Shown here: positions 9,993 to 18,323 of the stretch, piece by piece
How positions within the stretch are numbered: position 1 is the stretch's first letter
How the letters are laid out: every line of letters starts with the position of its first letter
Source: Streptomyces sp. CB02058
GTDB taxonomy: Bacteria; Actinomycetota; Actinomycetes; Streptomycetales; Streptomycetaceae
Length of the DNA stretch: 64,000 nucleotides
Reading direction: 5' to 3'
Assembly: GCF_001905505.1 (NCBI RefSeq)
Contig: NZ_LIPG01000002.1
Span: 434,001-498,000 of the forward strand
The notes under the pieces: model-generated
Told to the model about the DNA's origin: nothing
Database searches by the model: none
What the model saw: the letters and a program-made list of their open reading frames with translations, nothing else
Position numbers and translations under genes: made by a program

Positions 9993-12900
9993 TCAGCTGT
10001 CCCCCTGGTGGCGCAGCGACACCGCGGGATCGGCCCGGCGCAGTGTCATCGCGGCGACGATCAGCAGCGGCAGCGCGGCGACGGAGGCCAGCAGCACGGC
10101 GACCTGCCAGGCCGGGAGCAGCACCAGCACATCGGGCACGGGCCGTGCCGCCTGCCCGGTGAGCACGACGAGAGGCACCACGGCCCTGGTCAGCACCGCC
10201 CCGAGGGCGAGCCCGATCAGCAGGGCCAGAGTGATCAGCACGCCCTGCTCGGCTGCCAGCATCCGGGCCAGCCGCCGACGGGGCGCGCCCAGCGCCCTCA
10301 ACACGGCCAACTCGGAGGCCCGTTCGCGCTGCGACCCCACGAGGCCCACGGCGAACCCGACCGCGGCCAGCGCGGCGGCGACAACGGCGACCGCCAGCAG
10401 CGCGGACTGCGGCCCCGCCCCCAGGGGGTCGTCCGCCAGCTCCCGCGCCACCTCGTCCCGGACCCGCACCTGCGCGGGATCGGTCCCCGGCAGCGCGCGC
10501 AGCCGGGCCGCCACCTCGGGACCGTCGCCGGGCGCGGTGCTCAGCCACCACTCGGTCGGCGCGAGGGTGGCGCCCTCCCGGTGGGCGAGCACCTCCGACA
10601 CCGCCCTGAGGTCCAGCAGCAGGCCGCCGCCCGGCTTCGCGGACGACTCCCCGGCAGGCACCGCCGCGCCGGGGGAACCCGTGACGGCCGCCCCGGGGCC
10701 CGTGGTCGGCAGCTGACGCACCGCCTTCACCAGTCGCACCCGGACCGTGCTGCCCGCCAGCGTGAGGTCGACCTCCTGGCCGGGCTTCGCCCCCGAATAC
10801 GTCAGATACGCGTCGGTGGCCACGGCCTTCAGCGCCGGAGCCGCCGGGCGGGCCGCGGTGATCCGGAGCGTGCTGACACGCTCGGTCCCGAAGAACGAGG
10901 TGTCCGGCGGGACCGCTCCGGTGGCGTGGCGGAACGACGGCGCGGCACCCGCGCCGGTCACCTCCCGCACCTGCTCGCCGGGGCGTGTCTCACCCGCCTC
11001 GGTCATCGTCGCCGCGGCCTTCCAGCGCACCGCCTCCGAGGCCGGTACCGGCCGCTCGCTCCCGCCCGGGGTGAGCACCCGCAGCCCCGATACGGACACC
11101 AGCCGCTCCTCCGGGCTGCCCACGGGGGTCTCGCCGTCCACCTCGAAGCCGGTCACGGCCAGCCGCCCCGACGCGGACACAGGGAAGGACAGGGTGTGCG
11201 CCGCGCCGTCGACGGGAACGGCCCCCGCGCCCACGCGGTAGCCGATGCCGTAACGGTCCTCCAGCAGCACGCCGACCAGCGGCGCCGAGCCCGACGGCGA
11301 CTTCCCGTCCGGCGCCGAGGTGTCGCGTATCCGCAGCTCGAACAGGACCCTGGTGCCGTCCTCGGGCAGCACCACCCCGGTCCGGGCGGTCCTCGGCGGG
11401 GCGATCGCGCCGAACAGCTCCCGCGAGGACGTGCCGGCCAGGTCCTGGCGCATCAGCATCCCCTCGTCCGCGTGCGCGGTGTCCAGGGCCAGCACCTCGG
11501 CCGTCCGCCCTCCGGAGAGGTCGGCCGTCGTACGGAACGCGGGAGCCGCGTCCCGTACGCCGTCGATGTCCGTGTACGGGGCCGCGTTCGCCGGGTCCCC
11601 GGCGAGCCCGCCCGTCATGCGCACCGAGGCGCCCGACCTGAAGTCCGCCTGGTCGCCCTGCGAACGGTCCCAGGACGCGCTCTGGCCGATGGCCAGCATG
11701 CCCATGGCGACCGAGAGGACCAGCAGCAGCACCGGGCCCGCGCCCCGCAGCGGACGCCTGCTGAACTGCCAGCCCGCCAGAGCCGTGGCCAGCCCCCTGC
11801 CGCCCGCCGCACGGCGCTCCGCCAGCCGGGCCGCGGGCGGCAGCAGCCTCAGGGTGAGTACGGTGCCGGCGAGCAGGGCCAGCGCGGGGGCGGCCACCAG
11901 CAGCGGGTCGATGCCCAGCTCGCCCTCGCGGTCGCCGCTCAGGGCGCCGCCGCCCGATGCCCCGGTCTGCCGGTCCAGCTGCCAGTACGCCACCCCGGCG
12001 ATCAGCAGCAGCCCCAGGTCGGCGCCCGCGCGCACCGGAGTGGGAAGCGCCGAAGCCCGCGCGCCCCGGCGCTCGCCCACACCCTGCGCGAGCGCGGGCG
12101 CGACCACCGCGAGCGCGCACGCCAGCGCGATGGCGGCGGCCACCAGCCAGACCGTGCCGTCCACCCCGCCGTCGAGCCGCAGCCCGATCCGGGAGAGCTC
12201 GCTCCGGTCGGCGAGCAGCCGGGTCAGCGGCCCGGCCAGCAGCGGGGCGGCCACGGCGGCGGGCACCGCGAGCAGCAGCGCCTCGATGGCGGCGAGCGAG
12301 GCGATCCGGCCCCTGGATCCGCCCCGCGCGCGCAGCAGTTCGGTCTCTCCGCCGCGCTCGCTGCTCAGCAGCCGGGCCACGAGCAGCAGCGCGTAACCGG
12401 CGAGCAGGACCAGCTGCACGGCGACGATCATGACCGTGGAGCGGGACACCAGCAGGGCCCGCTCGATCTGGCCGATGACGGTCGGCAGCGACGTCCGCAC
12501 CGTGGCCCCGTCCCCGAACACCGGGGAGGCCGCCAGCGCCTTCGGGCCGTCCGTCGCCGTCCGGCGCAGCGCCTCGGTCCGGCCCGTCGTCACCGTACGG
12601 AAGTCGGCGGCGGCCAGCCAGGAGACCGGCCCCGCGGTGAGCCTGCCGGAGCCGAGCACGGCCGGGTCGGCGAGCAGCGGGCCGTAGGTGGTGAAGACGA
12701 CCTCGCGGACACCGCGCCCTGCGAGCGGGTCCAGCTTCCAGTAGGGATCGGCCAGGTCGGACGCCTCGTACAGGCCGGTGACCTCGATGCGGAGCGGGGT
12801 CTCCTCCAGCCGCTCCGTGAGCGTGATCCGCGCGCCCGGCCGCAGCTTCAGGGCCTCGGCGGCCTGACGCGGCAGCGCCACCTGCACGGGGTCCCCGGCG

Positions 12901-13331
12901 GCGCCGGCCCCGGCGTCCGGCATGCGCCCCTCGACGAGGCGGACACGGCTGCGGTCGAGGGAGGCCAGATGCGTCAGATCCGGCTCGCCACGCTGCTCGG
13001 CGGGGCTCTGGAGAGCGCGGGGCAGGGCGTACGGCCCGGAGCTCTCCAGCTTCCGTACGGTCACCGGCAGTCCGTCGAAGGTGTCACGGGCCGCCCGGCG
13101 GACCGTGGCGTCGGCCTCCTCCCGCCGCTCGCCGTCCACATCGGCGGAGACCAGGAGGGAGGCCCCCTCGGCGGAGCGGTGGGTGAGGGTGTGCCGCAGG
13201 GCGGCGTCGCCCATGGCACCCGAGAAGGCGGTGAGCGCGGCGAGGACACAGGTGGTGAGCAGGACGGCCAGCAGGGCGGCGGTCAGCAGGAGCCGGTGCG
13301 CGCGAACCCGCAGAAGGACGAACCCCGTCAC
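9993..13331 (-). CDS. FtsX-like ABC permease, first subunit
   Basis: This 1112-residue permease is the first gene of the ABC operon and pairs with the 923-residue protein. The N-terminal membrane helix (LLLTAALLAVLLTTCVLAAL) is followed by a large extracytoplasmic domain. Central membrane helices carry GGETELLRARGGSRGRIASLAA. A second very large extracytoplasmic domain (around residues 520-900) comes next. The final FtsX block has SQRERASELAVLRALGAPRRRLARML. The exterior domains are larger than in MacB or LolC, which suggests envelope remodelling or peptide/lipid export rather than small-molecule transport; this is inference. The GTG start at 13331 has GGGGGA upstream. The 157-bp gap to glbO may hold the operon promoter. 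Confidence 0.85.
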   Translation of the reverse strand: MTGFVLLRVRAHRLLLTAALLAVLLTTCVLAALTAFSGAMGDAALRHTLTHRSAEGASLLVSADVDGERREEADATVRRAARDTFDGLPVTVRKLESSGPYALPRALQSPAEQRGEPDLTHLASLDRSRVRLVEGRMPDAGAGAAGDPVQVALPRQAAEALKLRPGARITLTERLEETPLRIEVTGLYEASDLADPYWKLDPLAGRGVREVVFTTYGPLLADPAVLGSGRLTAGPVSWLAAADFRTVTTGRTEALRRTATDGPKALAASPVFGDGATVRTSLPTVIGQIERALLVSRSTVMIVAVQLVLLAGYALLLVARLLSSERGGETELLRARGGSRGRIASLAAIEALLLAVPAAVAAPLLAGPLTRLLADRSELSRIGLRLDGGVDGTVWLVAAAIALACALAVVAPALAQGVGERRGARASALPTPVRAGADLGLLLIAGVAYWQLDRQTGASGGGALSGDREGELGIDPLLVAAPALALLAGTVLTLRLLPPAARLAERRAAGGRGLATALAGWQFSRRPLRGAGPVLLLVLSVAMGMLAIGQSASWDRSQGDQADFRSGASVRMTGGLAGDPANAAPYTDIDGVRDAAPAFRTTADLSGGRTAEVLALDTAHADEGMLMRQDLAGTSSRELFGAIAPPRTARTGVVLPEDGTRVLFELRIRDTSAPDGKSPSGSAPLVGVLLEDRYGIGYRVGAGAVPVDGAAHTLSFPVSASGRLAVTGFEVDGETPVGSPEERLVSVSGLRVLTPGGSERPVPASEAVRWKAAATMTEAGETRPGEQVREVTGAGAAPSFRHATGAVPPDTSFFGTERVSTLRITAARPAAPALKAVATDAYLTYSGAKPGQEVDLTLAGSTVRVRLVKAVRQLPTTGPGAAVTGSPGAAVPAGESSAKPGGGLLLDLRAVSEVLAHREGATLAPTEWWLSTAPGDGPEVAARLRALPGTDPAQVRVRDEVARELADDPLGAGPQSALLAVAVVAAALAAVGFAVGLVGSQRERASELAVLRALGAPRRRLARMLAAEQGVLITLALLIGLALGAVLTRAVVPLVVLTGQAARPVPDVLVLLPAWQVAVLLASVAALPLLIVAAMTLRRADPAVSLRHQGDS

Positions 13332-13488
13332 CTGATCCCCCGAAACTCAAGCCCCGTACGCCCCGTACGCCCCCGACGTCTCTCCGGATGCTTTCAGAGC
13401 GCACGGCTTCTGGAAACCGCTTGTGAGCGCACCTTGATGGGATCGTGACCGTTATGCGGCGGCGGATCACCGGAATCCGCGCACCGTG

Positions 13489-13893
13489 TCAGCCGGCGGT
13501 GTTGATCATCGATGCGGCGGCATAGACGAGGTAGTCCCACAACTGCCGCTCCTGCTCGGCGGGAAGGCCGAGCTCGTCGACCGCCACCCGCATGTGGCCG
13601 AGCCAGGCGTCGTGCGCCGCCCTGTCCACCTGGAAGGGGGCGTGCCGCATCCGCAGCCGGGGATGTCCCCGCTGGTCGCTGTAGGTGCGCGGACCTCCCC
13701 AGTACTGCATGAGGAACAGCGCGAACCGCTCCTCGGCCGGGCCCAGATCCGCCTCCGGATACATGGGGCGCAGCAGCGGGTCGTCGGCGACGCCCTGGTA
13801 GAAGCGGTGGACCAGGCGCCGGAACGTCTCCTCGCCGCCGACCTGCTCGTAGAAGGTCTGCTCCTGAAGCGTGTCGCGCGGAATCTCTGTCAC
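13489..13893 (-). CDS. glbO: Truncated haemoglobin, group II (HbO)
   Basis: This 134-residue protein is a 2-on-2 globin that binds haem and oxygen; HbO proteins in actinobacteria are linked to respiration and to protection from reactive nitrogen and oxygen species. It shows TFYEQVGG at the start of helix A/B, Tyr32 at B10 (RFYQGV), the YWGGPRTYSDQRGHPRLRMRH segment with proximal His84 (F8), and Trp97 at G8 (DAWLGHM), which is typical of groups II and III. The length is normal. It starts with GTG at 13893. A strong palindrome downstream of the FHA gene separates it from the signalling operon, so it is probably transcribed alone. Confidence 0.93.
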   Translation of the reverse strand: MTEIPRDTLQEQTFYEQVGGEETFRRLVHRFYQGVADDPLLRPMYPEADLGPAEERFALFLMQYWGGPRTYSDQRGHPRLRMRHAPFQVDRAAHDAWLGHMRVAVDELGLPAEQERQLWDYLVYAAASMINTAG

Positions 13894-13921
13894 CCGTCCA
13901 TCGTCGCAGACGCACGGCGGA

Positions 13922-13947
13922 GGGCCGGGGTCCTAGGACCCCGGCCC
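13922..13947. terminator. Terminator of the GlnX-PknG-FHA operon
   Basis: GGGCCGGGGTCCT and AGGACCCCGGCCC form a perfect 26-bp palindrome 30 bp after the FHA gene stop (- strand). It lies before glbO and probably ends the long signalling transcript. Confidence 0.75.
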
Positions 13948-13976
13948 CCGGCCGCACGCTTCCCGTTCCCGCCGGA

Positions 13977-15356
13977 TCAGTCGCGGCGGACCGTGATGGT
14001 CGTCCACGCGCCGACATGCACCTGGTCGCCGTCCTGGAGCGGGACGGGGACATAGGGCTGGATCGGGTCCTCGGCACCGTTGAGCGTGGTGCCGTTGGTG
14101 GAGTTCTGGTCGACGACGGCCCAACTGCCGTCCGGCTGCTGCACCAGCACGGCGTGCTGGTGCGAGACGCCCGGGTCCTCCGGCGGCCTGGCCAGATCGA
14201 TGTCGGGGGACTCGCCCGTGCTGTGCCTGCGGCGGCCGATGGTGATCTGGTTGCCGGTGAGCGCGAGGCGCTGCTCCGGGGAGTACGCGGGCAGGTTGAG
14301 CCCCGTCGCCTCGGGGCCGCTGCGCTGCATCATCGCCAGGAAGTAGTCACGGTCCGGGGCGATCACGGCGGTCCAGCTCGCAGGCCCCTGGTTCTGGCCG
14401 CCCTGGGCGGGACCCTGGCCGGGGAACTGCTGCTGCGGCGCCTGCGGGGGCTGCTGCTGAGGCGTCTGCGGACCCTGCTGGAAACCCTGCTGCTGCGGCG
14501 GCTGCTGGCGCGACGGCGGCGGCAGCATCCAGTCGTCGTCCCCGCCGGGCTGCGGCGCCTGCGGCTGTGCGGGCGCGGGCGGCGCGGACTGCTGCTGGAA
14601 CGACGGCGGGGGCGGCGGACCCTGACGCTGCGGGTCGAAGGGCGAGGGCGGAGCCTGCGGGCCGCCCTGCGGTCCCTGCTGGCCCGGCTGCTGGCCCGGC
14701 TGGGGTCCCTGGGGAGCGAAGGGCGAGGGCGGGCCGGGCGGCGTCTGCCGCCCCTGCTCCTGCTGCTCGAAGGGCGAGGGCGACTGCTGCTGGAAGGCCG
14801 GCGGAGGCGGCGGCCCCTGCCTGAACGACGGCGGCGGGCCACCCTGCTGGAAGGCCGGCGGGGGCGGCGGGCCCTGCCGGCCGTCCTGCTCCGGCGGACC
14901 CGGCCGGGAGCCCTGCTCCGGCGAGAGCGGCTCGGCCGGCCGGTTCACCTGGGAGGGACGGGAGCCCTGGTACTCGAACGGGTCCCGCTGCTGCTGCGGC
15001 GGCGGACCCTGCTGGGCCTGGAAGCCCGGGGGAAGATTCAGCCCCGGCACCCCGGAGCCCACGCCGCCCTGCGGGGCGAGCGGGGTGTAGGACGTCGCCG
15101 TGTTCGTGAGGAAGTTCCAGCGGCACTCCTCGCAGTACGGCGCCATCGCCTCACGCGGGGTGCGGCACTGCGGGCAGAGCTCGGCCTGTGCGGTCGGCTC
15201 CCCGGAACCCTGCGGGTAGCCGTAACCGGGCGCGGGCGGCGGGGGAGGCGGCGGCGGGACCGCGCCCGCGGGCGCGCCCGCCCCGGCCATGCGATGTCCG
15301 CAGACCTCGCACCAGTCCTCGGAACCCGACTGGTGTCCGTTCGGGCAGGTCGGCAT
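13977..15356 (-). CDS. Zinc-ribbon and FHA-domain protein
   Basis: This 459-residue protein has three parts. Residues 1-80 hold paired Cys motifs (CPNGH with CEVCGH, then CPQCR with CEECRW; Cys4, 16, 19 and Cys61, 64, 75, 78) that look like zinc ribbons. Residues 85-345 are low-complexity Pro/Gln/Gly with many PPPPAFQQ and SPFEQQ units. Residues 375-459 are a forkhead-associated domain (ITIGRRRHSTGESPDIDL, GVSHQHAVL, NSTNGTTLNG), which binds phosphothreonine peptides. As the last gene of the PknG operon it is the natural reader or target of the kinase, like GarA/OdhI in relatives. It lacks the short GarA layout and I see no ETTS-type phospho-motif. The ATG at 15356 follows GAGGAGAGGGGG. Confidence 0.88.
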   Translation of the reverse strand: MPTCPNGHQSGSEDWCEVCGHRMAGAGAPAGAVPPPPPPPPAPGYGYPQGSGEPTAQAELCPQCRTPREAMAPYCEECRWNFLTNTATSYTPLAPQGGVGSGVPGLNLPPGFQAQQGPPPQQQRDPFEYQGSRPSQVNRPAEPLSPEQGSRPGPPEQDGRQGPPPPPAFQQGGPPPSFRQGPPPPPAFQQQSPSPFEQQEQGRQTPPGPPSPFAPQGPQPGQQPGQQGPQGGPQAPPSPFDPQRQGPPPPPSFQQQSAPPAPAQPQAPQPGGDDDWMLPPPSRQQPPQQQGFQQGPQTPQQQPPQAPQQQFPGQGPAQGGQNQGPASWTAVIAPDRDYFLAMMQRSGPEATGLNLPAYSPEQRLALTGNQITIGRRRHSTGESPDIDLARPPEDPGVSHQHAVLVQQPDGSWAVVDQNSTNGTTLNGAEDPIQPYVPVPLQDGDQVHVGAWTTITVRRD

Positions 15357-15468
15357 GTCGGCGCTTCCCCCTCTCCTCGTCCGGCCCGGAGGCCGCCATG
15401 CTTGTCGGTGCACCGTCCGGTCGGCCGGGAGGGCTTTCCGCACGCTTGCGTCGTTGTCTTTCGTACGA

Positions 15469-16830
15469 CTATTTCTTTACGCGAACGGTCTTGGTCGAGC
15501 GCGTTTCGAGTGTCATCTCGTCCGCTTCCGCCACCCTCGCTTTGAGTCGCACAGTACCGGTCGCCGCGTCGACGACGTCGACCACCTTCGAAAGCAGTTT
15601 CGCAGTATCCGCGTTTCCGGAAGCCGACGCGAGCTGCACCGCACGGCCGAGTTTCGCCGTCGCGCCGTCGAAGTCTCCCGATTTGCGCGCATCGAGCCCC
15701 TGCTGGATGACTTGGGCCAGTTCCGCCTGTCCCGTGTAGTGCGCGACCTGGGGGTTGATCGAGGTGGAAGCCACCATGTCGTCCGTCCACACCGCCCGTA
15801 CGAGACCCTGTGAGAGCGTCTGCGGAGGGGTGCCGTCCGAGGGCGCGGGCAGGATCAGGGACACCCGGGCGGCCAGCATCTCCTGGCCGATCCCGGCCTC
15901 CGGAACCCTGACGCACACGTGGTAGTCCCGGGACTCGTCGCCCCAGGAACCCGTCGGATAGTCCCCGGCGCGCGGGGGCGCCTCCGTGCGGCGGCCGGTC
16001 AGGTCGGCGACCGTGGGCGCCACCTGCTTGACGAACACGATCTCCACGCCCACGGGGGTCCAGAGGCGCAGTGCCACGTCCGCGACCTCCTTGCCCATCG
16101 CGTTCTCCATCATCTGCGTGAAGTCCGCGGCGAGGCCCGCCGGATCGGCGACGATGTCCGCCGTGCCGAGCAGGGCGGAGGCGATGGCTGTGACCTCTTT
16201 CACCTCCCAGTCCGTCCCGACGCCCCGCGCGTCACAGGTGAACCGGCCCGCGCAGGCGTCCAGGGCGGCCCGCAGATCCTCCGGGGACTCGTGCTCGTTG
16301 CGCCCGTCGGTGAGCAGGATGCCGTGCCGGATGTCCACGTCGGCGGCCCCGAGCAGCCGGTCCGCCAGTTGCAGCCAGGTCCCGATCGCCGTGCCGCCGC
16401 CCGCGCTCAGCCGGCGCAGGGCCTCCTTCGCCTGCGCCCTGGACGCCGGGTCCGCGGTCGCCAGCCCTCCGTTGCCCGGGAACACGTCCTTGGCCACGTG
16501 CGTCCCCGCGACGACGGCGAAACGGGTGCCGTCGCGCAGGGTGTCGATCGCCGCGGCCGTCGCGTCGCGGGCGTTGCGCATCTTCGTCGGCGGGTAGTCC
16601 ATCGAACCCGAGCAGTCGACCATGAGCACCACGGCGGCGTCCGGCGCCTGCCCCGGGGCGCGCACGGGCGCCGGGGCCGCGTCGGACAGCGGCACACCGC
16701 CGGTCGTCCCCCCGCCGGTGGAGGTGACGGTGACGATCGCGTTGACCTCGCGTCCGCCCTCGGGCAGATAGGCGTTCTGGTACACCTCGACGGAGAATTG
16801 CGGCACGTTCGACTTGGAGAAGTTGGCCAT
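15469..16830 (-). CDS. Von Willebrand factor A domain protein
   Basis: This 453-residue cytoplasmic protein (no signal peptide) carries a VWA domain from about residue 65 to 240. It has the metal-dependent adhesion site D72-x-S74-x-S76 (VDCSGSMD) followed by a conserved Thr in the middle and LLTDGRNEHESPEDL. A beta-rich region follows, then a helical C-terminus with a TPR-like hairpin (AQVIQQGLDARKSGDFDGATAKLGRAVQLA). VWA domains mediate metal-dependent protein contacts. In bacteria they often accompany PP2C, kinase and FHA genes, as here. The ATG at 16830 follows AAGGAG. A 128-bp gap separates it from the phosphatase gene, so it may have an extra promoter, but it reads as part of the operon. 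Confidence 0.85.
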   Translation of the reverse strand: MANFSKSNVPQFSVEVYQNAYLPEGGREVNAIVTVTSTGGGTTGGVPLSDAAPAPVRAPGQAPDAAVVLMVDCSGSMDYPPTKMRNARDATAAAIDTLRDGTRFAVVAGTHVAKDVFPGNGGLATADPASRAQAKEALRRLSAGGGTAIGTWLQLADRLLGAADVDIRHGILLTDGRNEHESPEDLRAALDACAGRFTCDARGVGTDWEVKEVTAIASALLGTADIVADPAGLAADFTQMMENAMGKEVADVALRLWTPVGVEIVFVKQVAPTVADLTGRRTEAPPRAGDYPTGSWGDESRDYHVCVRVPEAGIGQEMLAARVSLILPAPSDGTPPQTLSQGLVRAVWTDDMVASTSINPQVAHYTGQAELAQVIQQGLDARKSGDFDGATAKLGRAVQLASASGNADTAKLLSKVVDVVDAATGTVRLKARVAEADEMTLETRSTKTVRVKK

Positions 16831-16958
16831 CTGATCGGCTCCTTGAGGCTCCACGTAGGTGCAGGTGAAGACAGCTGTGCGGACAGAGTTCAGGAGGGTG
16901 GACGAGCGGAACGCGGGAGCGGACGAGCGGAGAGGGGAAGGACGGGGCCGAGCCGGGC

Positions 16959-18323
16959 TCAGGCCGATCCTGCCCCCCGGGCCGCCACGGCGAACGGCAG
17001 CAGCGCCACTGTTACGTTGTCGTGGCCCCCGCCGTCGAGCGCGTGGCCGACCAGCACCTGGGCGCCGTGCAACGGCCGTTCGTACGCGTCCGGCGGCACC
17101 GCGGCGGCCATCTCCGCCGCCGCCTCCGCGTAGTTCCACAGTCCGTCGGTGCACACCACGACGAGGCCCGGCCGGTCCGGCTTGAAGGACGCGGTGTGCG
17201 GCTCCAGTTCGTACGCGTCGGCGCCGAGCCAGCCCGTGATGGCGTGGGCGCGCTCGTCGGCGTACGCCTCCGCCTCGTTCATCAGGCCCGTCGCCACCAT
17301 CTGCGCGGCCCAGGAGTCGTCCTCCGTGAGCCGGGCCGGCGGGTTGGCGCGGTCCTCGGGCACCCAGTAGACCCGGCTGTCGCCCACCCAGCCCACGACC
17401 AGCAGACCGCCCGCCATGATCGCGCCGACCAGGGTGCAGGCAGGGGCGTTCTGGTGGCGGTGCTGATCGTGCTCCATCGCCTGACCGGGTTCCAGAGCAA
17501 GGGAGTTGACGGCCTCGGACGCGGCCAGGATCGCCTCGTGCATCGCCTGCTGGGGGTGCGTGCCGCGCGGCAGCGACTCCAGCAGCGACTCGTTGGCGGC
17601 GCTCGCGGCGGCGGCCGACGCCTCGTCGGGGCGGCTCGCGGAGGAGACGCCGTCGCAGACGATCGCGACGACGGCGGGCGAACCGTCGGGCAGGGCGGTG
17701 GAGGACACCGCGAACGCGTCCTCGTTGCGGTGGTGGCGCAGGCCGCGGTCGCTGACCGCCGCCACGGAGCCGAGCTCCTGCTCCATGTGGTCGCGCTCGC
17801 GGGGCTGGGCGTGGCCGCAGTTCTCGCAGTAGCCGTCGGGGTCCACATGGCCCGAGCGGCAGGCGACGCACACCTTGGCGCCCGTCGCCGAGGCACCCGC
17901 GGGGGCGTGTTCCACCGTACGGGGGTCGGGCGCGGCCAGCTCGAAGTCGCCCGAGCCGTCCGCCGGACCGCCTGTCGCGGCCCCGCCGCCCGGCTCGTCG
18001 AGGCGGACCGCGGAGGGGGCCGCCGTGGGCAGGGGCCTGCCGCCCGAGTCCACGCCCGGGAGATCGGCGGGCCGGTGCGTGGGAGCCGGCAGATCGGAGC
18101 TGTCGGTCTCCGAGGCGCGCGGCCACTCCACCGCACCGGCGGCGGGCACGCCGACGCTCTGCGGGGGCACCGTGATGGCGACCGTCGGACGGTCCGGTGG
18201 CGTGGGCACGGCCGAGAGGTCGTATCCGCACGCGCCGCAGAACAGGTCGCCCGGCGCCGGCGGTTCCTCGCAGCCGGGGCACCCCGGCAAGGAGGCCTGC
18301 TGGTGGCTCTGTGACATCTTCAC
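16959..18323 (-). CDS. PP2C-family Ser/Thr phosphatase with N-terminal zinc ribbons
   Basis: This 454-residue protein would remove phosphate from Ser/Thr, the opposite reaction to the adjacent kinase. The C-terminal half is a PP2C domain with SDRGLRHHRNEDAF, Asp224 in VCDGVSS, GWVGDSRVYW, VCTDGLWNY and GHDNVTVALLPF, which supply the metal-binding aspartates. The N-terminal half has two paired-Cys ribbons (Cys15, 18, 29, 32 and Cys152, 155, 166, 169) around a Pro/Ala-rich linker. The GTG start overlaps the kinase stop by 4 bp (GTGA). An ATG two codons later (18317) is an alternative. The overlap means kinase and phosphatase are made together, so phosphorylation can be reset. Confidence 0.92.
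   Translation of the reverse strand: MKMSQSHQQASLPGCPGCEEPPAPGDLFCGACGYDLSAVPTPPDRPTVAITVPPQSVGVPAAGAVEWPRASETDSSDLPAPTHRPADLPGVDSGGRPLPTAAPSAVRLDEPGGGAATGGPADGSGDFELAAPDPRTVEHAPAGASATGAKVCVACRSGHVDPDGYCENCGHAQPRERDHMEQELGSVAAVSDRGLRHHRNEDAFAVSSTALPDGSPAVVAIVCDGVSSASRPDEASAAAASAANESLLESLPRGTHPQQAMHEAILAASEAVNSLALEPGQAMEHDQHRHQNAPACTLVGAIMAGGLLVVGWVGDSRVYWVPEDRANPPARLTEDDSWAAQMVATGLMNEAEAYADERAHAITGWLGADAYELEPHTASFKPDRPGLVVVCTDGLWNYAEAAAEMAAAVPPDAYERPLHGAQVLVGHALDGGGHDNVTVALLPFAVAARGAGSA

Noticed and set aside
9564..13448. A 1294-codon open frame on the + strand across the ABC permease genes
   Set aside because: It is antisense to two clear FtsX permeases with consistent topology, and its product is Arg/Gly/Gln/Pro-rich with no domain. 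Long antisense frames are common at this GC content.
14300..15100. Repetitive Pro/Gln-coding tract as a possible mobile or repeat element
   Set aside because: It is inside the FHA gene frame, keeps the frame and encodes a low-complexity linker, so it is protein-level repetition.
13977..15356. Identification of the FHA gene as garA/odhI
   Set aside because: GarA is a short protein of about 160 residues with an N-terminal ETTS-type motif; neither the size nor the motif fits, so only the general FHA assignment is made.
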